This document shows, one piece after another, positions 8,235 through 15,762 of a stretch of DNA of 64,000 bases. Under the pieces are notes generated by a model. The model did not search any database and was not told the DNA's origin. It saw nothing but the letters and a program-made list of their open reading frames with translations. Position numbers and translations under genes: made by a program. The first letter of the stretch is position 1, and every line of letters begins with the position of its first letter. The stretch is from Saccharofermentans sp. (GTDB taxonomy: Bacteria; Bacillota; Clostridia; Saccharofermentanales; Saccharofermentanaceae): positions 1 through 64,000 of the forward strand of contig JAKSRD010000004.1 of NCBI GenBank assembly GCA_024403795.1, written 5' to 3'.

Positions 8235-10994
8235 ATGACATTTCTCTCGATGCTTTATACGTTGATAATATCTCCTATCGAGCTTCTGTTTGAAGCCATA
8301 TTCACTATTGCCAACAGAATAATCGGTAATGAGGGCATATCCATCATATTCTTGAGCCTTGCCGTTAACTTTCTGGTCCTCCCGCTCTACAAGAGAGCGG
8401 ACGAGCTTCAGGCAGAAGAACGCGACATTCAGGCGAAGATGGCTTCACGTGTTAAGCAGATCAAGAGAGTTTTCAAAGGCGACGAGAGATTCATGATGCT
8501 TCAGGAATACTACCGCATCAATCACTACAAGCCGATCTATGCATTGAAGAGTTCTGTCTCCGTATTGCTTCAGATACCTTTCTTCATCGCTGCATATAAC
8601 CTCTTGTCAGGAATGAAGGGACTTCAGGGAATGTCCTTTGGTTTCATAGCAGATCTCGGTAAAGAAGATGCTACATTCATGATCGGAAATTTCCCCGTTA
8701 ACGTTCTTCCTATATTAATGACATTGATCAACGTTGTATCGGGAATCATCTACACAAAGGGTCATCCCATAAAGGAGAAGGTTCAGATATACGGCCTTGC
8801 TGCCATCTTCCTTGTATTGCTCTACCACTCTCCTGCCGGTCTTGTATTCTATTGGCTTCTCAACAATGTATTCTCACTTGTAAAGAATGTCTTCTACAAG
8901 CTTAAAGATCCAAAGAAGGTCTTGAGCATCGTGGCTGCGATCGCCGGTATTGCCGTCCTCGTTGTAACACTGATGAGATCCGATCTGGATATGAGACAAA
9001 AGATCCTTCTTGCAACCGGCTGTGTTATGCTGGCAATGCCTTTGATAACGTTCACCTTCAAGAATGTACTGAAGCTTTCTCCGAAGCAGCCAAAGAGATC
9101 AGGAAAAGATATCGTGATCTTCTTTGCAGGTACGGTGTTCATGGCTCTGGTTACCGGTCTTTTGATTCCGTCGGCCGTCATTAACGCCTCTGCAGAGGAA
9201 TTCATCGACGTGCTCGCTCCTTTTAACCCGTGCAAGCACATCATCAATTCAATGCTTCTTTCCTTCGGCAGCTGGGTCCTCTGGGGCGGTGTCTTCTACT
9301 TCTTTATGAGCGACAAGGTCAAGACTGTCTTCTGTAAGGGAATCTGGATCATCTGCGGTGTTGCTGTCGCAGATTACATGGTATTCGGTACGACACTCGG
9401 TCAATTATCTTCAACGCTGATATACGACGTAGATCTGTTTTTTGATCTTAAACATTATCTGCTAAATATTGTTGCGGTTCTCATGATCGTAGCCGCATTC
9501 CTTTTCGCGTATTCCAAATTGCCGAAAACAACAAGAACGATTCTGCTGGCAGGAATCCTGTCCGTTATCGGAATCGGTTCTTATAACGCAGTGCTTATCA
9601 ACCGTACTTATTCAGCATATAAAGAAACCTCCGATCGCTTCTGCGAGATGCCTAACATTACTCTGAATAAGAACGGACAGAATGTCATAGTATTAATGCT
9701 CGACAGATATATCGGTGATTACGTTCCGTATATTTTCAATGAGAAGCCGGAATTGCAGGAACAATTCGACGGATTCACATACTATCCGAATACAATCTCA
9801 TACGGCATCTATACAAATACAGGCACTCCCGCTCTGTTCGGCGGTTATGACTACACGCCGGAACGCATGAACGCCAGATCAGAGGAGAGCCTTGAGAGCA
9901 AACAGAACGAAGCTTTGCAGGTTATGCCTGCGATCTTCAGTCAGAACAACTATGATGTTACCGTCTGCAATCCCTCCTATGCCGGCTACAGATGGATACC
10001 TGATCTCTCCATCTATGACGGTTATCCGAACATCAAATGTTATAACACCTATGAATTCTTCAATTACTTTGAAGGAACCGAGAATGAGCAGGCGATCTCC
10101 GAGAATATCAAATTGCTGCGCGACCGTAATTTCTATTGCTATTCGCTCATGAAGATCTCACCGTTGATCCTGCAGATGACACTTTACGATGACGGAATGT
10201 ATAACGCATCTTTCTCCAAGACGGACAACGAGATCACTCCCTATACAGTAACCACTCATATTGACGGCCTTTCTCAGAGCGCCGGATATGATTACGATTT
10301 CCTTAATGCTTACGCCGTTCTTACGAGGCTCTCGGATATCACGACAATTACAGACAGTTCTGATAACACGTTCCTCATGATGACAAACGATACTCCGCAT
10401 GCACCGTGCATTTTACAGGAACCGAATTATGAACCCGCCCTTTATGTCGATAATACTCAGTTCGACACGGATTTCGAGACGCGTTACACCATCGGCGATA
10501 AGACAATGCTCATGGATTCTCAGAAGCATGTTACCTTTTACCATGTAAATCTTGCAGCATTCCTTCAGCTCGGTCGGTGGTTCGATTACCTCCGTGCAAA
10601 CGGTGTCTATGACAATACCCGGATCATTCTTGTATCCGACCACGGAAGAGGTACATATCAGTTCGGTGAATCCTTTGATGGCAAGGATCTGGCAAATTTC
10701 CTGCCCTTGCTTATGGTCAAAGACTTCAATGCGACCGGCTATACCGTATGTGAGGACTTCATGACCAATGGTGACACTCCTGCGCTGGCAACAGAGGGAC
10801 TCATTGAGAACCCCGTAAACCCTTTCACCCTTAATCCGATCAATTCGGCATTGAAGAACGGTCCTCAAACCGTATTCTATTCCGATGACTTCGGTATTAC
10901 CACCAACGACAAAGTCTATCAGCCGGGTTTATGGTACACCGTAGAGGGAAATCCCCACGATCCGGACAACTGGACATATGTCGGCGAATATTAA
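8235..10994 (+). CDS. YidC/Oxa1-like membrane domain fused to a sulfatase/LtaS-like phosphotransferase domain, copy 1
   Basis: A 919-residue two-part protein. Residues 1-230 match the YidC/Oxa1 core: a hydrophobic start, a cytoplasmic charged hairpin (KRADELQAEERDIQAKM) and the late motif SPAGLVFYWLLNNVFSL. The hallmark arginine of the first core helix is Asn here (LAVNFLVLPLY). About eight further helices span 230-460. Residues 480-910 form an alkaline phosphatase-superfamily domain, probably outside the cell: NVIVLMLDR near 483 supplies a metal-binding Asp, PALFGGYDYTPE follows the nucleophile region, and SDHG near 800 gives the second Asp-His pair. Known LtaS-type enzymes transfer phosphoglycerol to lipid-linked polymers. 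The partner transferase upstream fits a role in an anionic cell-surface polymer. Confidence 0.8.
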   Translation: MTFLSMLYTLIISPIELLFEAIFTIANRIIGNEGISIIFLSLAVNFLVLPLYKRADELQAEERDIQAKMASRVKQIKRVFKGDERFMMLQEYYRINHYKPIYALKSSVSVLLQIPFFIAAYNLLSGMKGLQGMSFGFIADLGKEDATFMIGNFPVNVLPILMTLINVVSGIIYTKGHPIKEKVQIYGLAAIFLVLLYHSPAGLVFYWLLNNVFSLVKNVFYKLKDPKKVLSIVAAIAGIAVLVVTLMRSDLDMRQKILLATGCVMLAMPLITFTFKNVLKLSPKQPKRSGKDIVIFFAGTVFMALVTGLLIPSAVINASAEEFIDVLAPFNPCKHIINSMLLSFGSWVLWGGVFYFFMSDKVKTVFCKGIWIICGVAVADYMVFGTTLGQLSSTLIYDVDLFFDLKHYLLNIVAVLMIVAAFLFAYSKLPKTTRTILLAGILSVIGIGSYNAVLINRTYSAYKETSDRFCEMPNITLNKNGQNVIVLMLDRYIGDYVPYIFNEKPELQEQFDGFTYYPNTISYGIYTNTGTPALFGGYDYTPERMNARSEESLESKQNEALQVMPAIFSQNNYDVTVCNPSYAGYRWIPDLSIYDGYPNIKCYNTYEFFNYFEGTENEQAISENIKLLRDRNFYCYSLMKISPLILQMTLYDDGMYNASFSKTDNEITPYTVTTHIDGLSQSAGYDYDFLNAYAVLTRLSDITTITDSSDNTFLMMTNDTPHAPCILQEPNYEPALYVDNTQFDTDFETRYTIGDKTMLMDSQKHVTFYHVNLAAFLQLGRWFDYLRANGVYDNTRIILVSDHGRGTYQFGESFDGKDLANFLPLLMVKDFNATGYTVCEDFMTNGDTPALATEGLIENPVNPFTLNPINSALKNGPQTVFYSDDFGITTNDKVYQPGLWYTVEGNPHDPDNWTYVGEY

Positions 10995-11005
10995 GCTTTT
11001 TGAAG

Positions 11006-11034
11006 TTGAAGTCCTTATTTAAAAGTAATAAAAT
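11006..11034 (+). promoter_or_regulatory. Promoter of the second glycopolymer module
   Basis: TTGAAG (11006-11011), 17 bases, TAAAAT (11029-11034). It matches the promoter at 6787 in boxes, spacing and the downstream half of the spacer, while the other half of the spacer differs. That pattern suggests the boxes have been kept by selection. Confidence 0.6.
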
Positions 11035-11037
11035 ACA

Positions 11038-11067
11038 AAGCCGTGATGAGAGCCATCTTCACGGCTT
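11038..11067 (+). promoter_or_regulatory. Leader hairpin directly after the second module promoter
   Basis: AAGCCGTGA (11038-11046) pairs perfectly with TCACGGCTT (11059-11067); a GATG/CATC inner pairing is also possible. ATGATTTTT follows, a weaker T-run than in the first copy. As there, the stem begins 4 bases after the -10 box. It may also serve as terminator for the first module. Confidence 0.55.
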
Positions 11068-11091
11068 ATGATTTTTACAGGCAGGTAGCAA

Positions 11092-12402
11092 ATGAATCTT
11101 TTTAAGGTTCTGTACATAGATCCGGGTACGGGCGGAATGCTCTTTACCGTACTGTTCGGTGTATTCGGCGTCGTAGTATTCTCATTACGTGCTCTTATGC
11201 TCAAACTCAAGTTTACTTTGGGCAGTGATAAGGGAGCCAAAGCCAATGAGAAGAAGATACCTGTCGCGATCTTTGCGGAACACAAGAGATATTGGAATAT
11301 CTTTGAACCGATTTTGGACGAGCTGGAGAAGAAGCAACAGGAGACCGTCTACATGACCTGCTCCGAAGACGATCCGATCTTCAAAAAGAATTACAAGTAC
11401 ATTACCGGTCAGTATATCGGCGAGGGCAACAAAGCTTTCTCCAGGTTGAATCTCCTCAATGCTTCCGTCGTCTTCTCAACTACGCCGAGTCTTGATGTTT
11501 TCCAGTGGAAGCGCTCGAAAAACGTCGATTGCTACATTCACATCATGCACGCGGCCAAAGACATAACACTCTACCGTATGTACGGCACCGATCACTACGA
11601 TGCGATCATCCTCTCCGGTAAATTGCAGGAGAAGCAAGTAAGACAGATGGAAGAGATGCGTAACATCAAACCGAGAGATCTGGCTCTCTGCGGTGTTCCG
11701 TATATGGACGTCATGAAGAAGCGTCTTGAGGCATCAGGTCCTGTCCCCGCTCATGAGAGAACCGTTCTTCTTGCGCCTTCCTGGGGCGAGAGCGGAATAC
11801 TCTCCAGATTCGGAGAGAAGCTCATAGATGACCTCATCTCAACAGGATACAAGGTCATCGTAAGACCTCATCCACAGTCCTTCGCTACAGAGAAAGCCAT
11901 GCTGGATAAGCTTATGGCAAAGTATGACGATCCGGCTAAAGTAACCTGGAACAGTGATCTGGATAACTTCGAGGTGTTAAGGACTTCGGATATCCTCATC
12001 TCGGATTTTTCCGGTGTTATGTTCGAATTCGCAATGATCTTCGATAAACCGATCATATACACGGACACAAACTTCGATGCCAAGCCCTACGATGCCGACT
12101 GGATCGATGAGACTCCTTGGACCTTCAGCATTCTTCCCTCATTGGGCTTGAAGCTGAACGACGACAACGCAGACAAGATCAAAGAACTTATAGACAGGTG
12201 TATAGAGGATCCTTCATTTACGGAAGGAAGAGCTCAGGCACGTTCCGACATCTGGGTGAATATCGGCAAGAGTGCCGAACTCTCGGCAGATTTCATCATT
12301 CGTAAATACAGGGAAGTAACCGGCAAGTCTCTTAAGAAAAAGTCCGGTAAGAAGTCCCGTTCCAAGAGCAAGAAGAAAAGAAGGGCGGGCATAAAGAAAT
12401 GA
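11092..12402 (+). CDS. CDP-glycerol glycerophosphotransferase-family protein, copy 2
   Basis: A 436-residue paralogue of the gene at 6910, collinear throughout. It keeps LYIDPGTGGMLFT, the hydrophobic N-terminal segment, LLAPSWGESGILSRFG, VIVRPHPQSF and SDILISDFSGVMFEF. It differs in the central substrate-side region (HIMHAAKDITLYRMYG against HIPHMANDITTYRMFG in copy 1), so the two may prefer different acceptors or donors. The C-terminus is an extremely basic Lys/Arg/Ser tail of about 25 residues, longer and more charged than in copy 1, suited to binding acidic lipids or polymer. The stop overlaps the ATG of the next gene (ATGA), so the two proteins are likely made in equal amounts. Confidence 0.8.
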   Translation: MNLFKVLYIDPGTGGMLFTVLFGVFGVVVFSLRALMLKLKFTLGSDKGAKANEKKIPVAIFAEHKRYWNIFEPILDELEKKQQETVYMTCSEDDPIFKKNYKYITGQYIGEGNKAFSRLNLLNASVVFSTTPSLDVFQWKRSKNVDCYIHIMHAAKDITLYRMYGTDHYDAIILSGKLQEKQVRQMEEMRNIKPRDLALCGVPYMDVMKKRLEASGPVPAHERTVLLAPSWGESGILSRFGEKLIDDLISTGYKVIVRPHPQSFATEKAMLDKLMAKYDDPAKVTWNSDLDNFEVLRTSDILISDFSGVMFEFAMIFDKPIIYTDTNFDAKPYDADWIDETPWTFSILPSLGLKLNDDNADKIKELIDRCIEDPSFTEGRAQARSDIWVNIGKSAELSADFIIRKYREVTGKSLKKKSGKKSRSKSKKKRRAGIKK

Positions 12403-15170
12403 CTTTCCTGTCAATACTTCACACATTGATACTATCTCCATTGGAACTTCTCTTTGAAGTAATATTCACGATCGCAAACAGAGTTATCGACAACGCAGGA
12501 CTGTCGATCGTATTTTTGAGCATAGCGATAAACTTCCTTGTTCTTCCGCTCTACAAGCGGGCAGACGAACTTCAGGCTGAAGAACGCGATATCCAGGCGA
12601 AGATGGCCTACCGCATCAAGCGGACCAAGCAGACCTTCAAGGGCGACGAACGCTTCATGATGCTTCAGGAATACTACCGCATCAACAATTACAAGCCGAT
12701 ATATGTACTTAAGAGTTCTGTATCCCTGCTCCTGCAGATTCCGTTCTTCATTGCCGCATACAGAGTACTGTCCGGAATGGATTGTCTTCGCAATGCATCG
12801 TTTCTGTTCATATCCGACCTCGGAAAAGAAGATGCGACATTCATGATAGGAGATTTCCCGGTCAACATACTCCCCATTCTCATGACTCTCATCAACATCG
12901 CATCGGGAATCATATATACAAAAGGACACCCTCTTAAGGAGAAAATACAAGTCTACGGCCTTGCGGCAGTATTCCTCGTATTCCTTTACCACTCTCCTGC
13001 AGGACTAGTTTTTTATTGGCTTCTCAACAATGTATTCTCACTTGTGAAGAATGTTTTCTATAAGCTCAAGAATCCGAGAATGGCATTGAATATCGTACTG
13101 GCGGCCGCGGCCGTTGCAGGGATCGTATTAGCTCTTACTGCTCCGGACTTCACGACAAGGCGCAAGTGCCTTGTCACTGCAGGATGCATATTGCTTACAT
13201 TACCTTTGGCATCCAGTCTCATAAAGAAAGCTGTTCCTCCTAAAAGGAGAAAAACCGACAATACCTTTAATAGTAAGAAGATCTTCTTTGCCGGTACCAT
13301 ATTGATGGCGCTTATTACCGGACTTCTCATCCCTTCTTCCGTTATCAATGCTTCGGTTGAAGAATTCGTGGATGTCTCAAATCCATCCAGTCCTGCCCTT
13401 TATGTCATTAATACGTTCCTTTTGGCTCTCGGCTGCTGGGTGCTCTGGGGCGGCATCTTCTATTCCTTCATGAGCGAGAAGATCCGGGAAGTGTTCTCCA
13501 AAGCCATTTGGATCATCTGCGGTATCTCAGTTCTCGACTACATGTTGTTCGGAACGGATCTCGGCACTATCTCTTCAACGCTTCAATTTGATGTTGCACC
13601 TGCTTTCGGACTTAAGGTATGTCTGATAAACCTTCTCGCGATAATTGCAGTTGCGGCTTTGTTCTATTTCCTGGCATCCGGATTCCGTAAGATGGTAACA
13701 CCGGTGCTCCTCATCGGTATTCTGGCTGTCTCGGGTGTCGGAATATATTCCACCGTAAACATCTGCATCGACTATAACGAGAATCACAACTATGAATTCT
13801 CCGGATCTGACAAGCCTGTCATTCCGCTCAGTAAGGACGGTAAAAATGTCGTCGTTCTCATGCTTGACCGTTCTATGGGCAGTCTCGTTCCGTATATCCT
13901 TAACGAGAAGCCTTCTCTTAAAGAGAAGTTTGACGGATTTACGTATTATCCCAACACCATCTCATACGGAGCACATACGATCTTTGCCGCGCCCGCGCTC
14001 TTCGGCGGATATGAATATACGCCTGAGAACATGAATGCCAGAACCGACATGCACCTCGTAGACAAACACAATGAGGCCTTGAAGGTGATGCCTGTTCTGT
14101 TCAGTAACAACGGCTATACGGTAACCGTCTGCGATCCTCCGCATGCAAGCTACAGAAACACTCCGGATCTCTCGATCTACGATGAGTATCCTGATTTCAA
14201 CTGCTACAACACTGACGGTGAATTCGATCTCGATGAGACCAACTTCGTTGCCGGCAATACCTCAGGACGGATCGATGAGATACGTAACCGTAATTTCTTC
14301 TTCTACTCATTGATGAAGATCTCTCCCTTAGTATTGCAGGACACCATCTATAACGGAGGAATCTACAATGAGTCTTCTAAGGTAAATATCCGTGTCGACA
14401 CCCCTGTCGGAACTGCTTCGCTGGTTCAGAATCTGACAAGTACCAGAACAAGTGAAGGCTACGACAAGAGTTTCCTCGATGCATACGCCGTTCTGACTAA
14501 TCTCCCGAGCATTACGGAGATCTATGACGGCTCCGACAACACGTTCATGATGATGGGTAACAAGACAACACACGCGGCATGCCTTTTACAGGAGCCTAAT
14601 TATGTTCCTGCCATTAAAGTCGATAATTCTCTTTACGATAAGAACATGAGTGACCGCTACACAGTAAACGGCAAGACAATGGAGATGCTGACTTCTACTC
14701 AGATCACCCATTACCACGTTAACATAGCTTCATTCATTCAACTTGGTAAGTGGTTCGATTATCTCCGTGATAACGATGTCTACGACAATACAAGGATCAT
14801 CATCGTCTCAGATCACGGCTTCAACGTAAACTACTTCGACAATATGTGCAACAACCAGGATATGGAATTCTTCATTCCTCTCTTAATGGTCAAGGATTTT
14901 GATGCCAAGGGCTTTAAGGTAAGCGAAGAATTCATGACCAATGCCGATACTCCGACACTCGCAACCGATGGCCTTATCGAGGATCCGATAAATCCTTTTA
15001 CGAATAACCCCATCAACTCCGATGCTAAAAACGGTCCTCAGAATGTCATGCTGTCGGGCAAATACGCTGCCAAGCACAACGACGGATATGCTTTCCTTCC
15101 CTGCTCATGGTACGTGATCGACGGCAACCCGCACAAAACTTCCGACTGGAAGTATGCCGGCGAACATTGA
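12399..15170 (+). CDS. YidC/Oxa1-like membrane domain fused to a sulfatase/LtaS-like phosphotransferase domain, copy 2
   Basis: A 923-residue paralogue of the fusion at 8235 with the same architecture: YidC-like core (1-230) ending in SPAGLVFYWLLNNVFSL, further membrane helices to about 465, then an outer alkaline phosphatase-like domain with NVVVLMLDR near 487 and SDHG near 805. The insertase arginine is again Asn (IAINFLVLPLY), so the loss predates the duplication. Around the expected nucleophile the copies differ: GAHTIFAAPALFGG here, GIYTNTGTPALFGG in copy 1; the first Thr is common to both and is the likelier nucleophile. Starts inside the stop of the transferase gene. Substrate unknown. 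Confidence 0.8.
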   Translation: MTFLSILHTLILSPLELLFEVIFTIANRVIDNAGLSIVFLSIAINFLVLPLYKRADELQAEERDIQAKMAYRIKRTKQTFKGDERFMMLQEYYRINNYKPIYVLKSSVSLLLQIPFFIAAYRVLSGMDCLRNASFLFISDLGKEDATFMIGDFPVNILPILMTLINIASGIIYTKGHPLKEKIQVYGLAAVFLVFLYHSPAGLVFYWLLNNVFSLVKNVFYKLKNPRMALNIVLAAAAVAGIVLALTAPDFTTRRKCLVTAGCILLTLPLASSLIKKAVPPKRRKTDNTFNSKKIFFAGTILMALITGLLIPSSVINASVEEFVDVSNPSSPALYVINTFLLALGCWVLWGGIFYSFMSEKIREVFSKAIWIICGISVLDYMLFGTDLGTISSTLQFDVAPAFGLKVCLINLLAIIAVAALFYFLASGFRKMVTPVLLIGILAVSGVGIYSTVNICIDYNENHNYEFSGSDKPVIPLSKDGKNVVVLMLDRSMGSLVPYILNEKPSLKEKFDGFTYYPNTISYGAHTIFAAPALFGGYEYTPENMNARTDMHLVDKHNEALKVMPVLFSNNGYTVTVCDPPHASYRNTPDLSIYDEYPDFNCYNTDGEFDLDETNFVAGNTSGRIDEIRNRNFFFYSLMKISPLVLQDTIYNGGIYNESSKVNIRVDTPVGTASLVQNLTSTRTSEGYDKSFLDAYAVLTNLPSITEIYDGSDNTFMMMGNKTTHAACLLQEPNYVPAIKVDNSLYDKNMSDRYTVNGKTMEMLTSTQITHYHVNIASFIQLGKWFDYLRDNDVYDNTRIIIVSDHGFNVNYFDNMCNNQDMEFFIPLLMVKDFDAKGFKVSEEFMTNADTPTLATDGLIEDPINPFTNNPINSDAKNGPQNVMLSGKYAAKHNDGYAFLPCSWYVIDGNPHKTSDWKYAGEH

Positions 15171-15311
15171 TCGAGCATTCCTTGAGGTTATATCCGTCGA
15201 AAATACTTCATTCGAAGGTCGTTTTTTTCGCGAGCTTGGGGTAATGACCTCGAGAATACCGTACCTGCAGATAATCACACATATCACCGCAAGAACCCGT
15301 GAAAAACAAAT

Positions 15312-15342
15312 AAAAAAGCCGCGCGATGCTTACTCGTGCGGC
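15312..15342 (-). terminator. Terminator overlapping the CBS gene stop codon
   Basis: On the minus strand GCCGCACGA pairs with TCGCGCGGC (one wobble) around a 7-base loop that contains the stop codon, followed by TTTTTTA. The 158 bases between the second fusion gene and the CBS gene otherwise show only a weak stem at about 15205-15222 followed by seven T, perhaps the plus-strand terminator. Confidence 0.65.
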
Positions 15343-15761
15343 AGTATGTTCTTCTCGTAGAAGTGCTTGATGATCGACCTTCTGGTAACGATTCCGATAA
15401 ATATTCCGCGGTCATCGGTTATCGGCACAAAATTCGTCTCCATTGATCTCGATATCAGATCCTCGATCGATGAATTTATGGGAACCGGCTGATTCTTGTG
15501 AGTGTTCAGTCCGATATCCTCAAGCTTGACACCCGAGAGGCTCTCTATCGCCATCGTGTGCGGCTCTCCGCCTTCACCCTTAACAATGAACCAAAGCAGA
15601 TCACCCTCGCTCAAAGTGGCTAGATAGTGTCCTTCTCTGTCAACGACAGGCACAGCAGAATACGAGGTGCTGTGCATCTTCTCGAGTGCTTGCCTCACGG
15701 TACAATCAGAATACAGGTATGTGATCTCCTGCTTGGGACGTGTAAAAAACGCAATATTCAT
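15330..15761 (-). CDS. CBS-domain pair protein
   Basis: A 143-residue protein made of two CBS motifs (about residues 5-60 and 80-140), each with the usual pattern of a Val-Pro-Val/Ile-Asp/Thr-Asp core (SAVPVVDREGHYLATLSEGDLL and NFVPITDDRGIFIGIVT, shown in part). Stand-alone CBS pairs bind adenine nucleotides or similar ligands and sense energy state. The ATG at 15761 is preferred because GGGTGGAG lies 6 bases before it; a GTG at 15773 would overlap that site. It follows the esterase gene with the arrangement TGATATG, so they are translated together. The partner protein that it regulates cannot be told from sequence. Confidence 0.8.
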   Translation of the reverse strand: MNIAFFTRPKQEITYLYSDCTVRQALEKMHSTSYSAVPVVDREGHYLATLSEGDLLWFIVKGEGGEPHTMAIESLSGVKLEDIGLNTHKNQPVPINSSIEDLISRSMETNFVPITDDRGIFIGIVTRRSIIKHFYEKNILPHE

Positions 15762-15762
15762 A

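Larger units (their letters stand above)
6787..15170 (+). repeat. Tandem duplication of a two-gene glycopolymer module with its promoter
   Basis: The block 6787-10994 (promoter, hairpin, transferase, YidC-sulfatase fusion) is repeated in the same order at 11006-15170. The two transferases and the two fusions align over their whole lengths with many identical blocks, and the promoter boxes keep the same spacing. The copies have clearly diverged at the DNA level, so the duplication is not recent. Confidence 0.85.
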
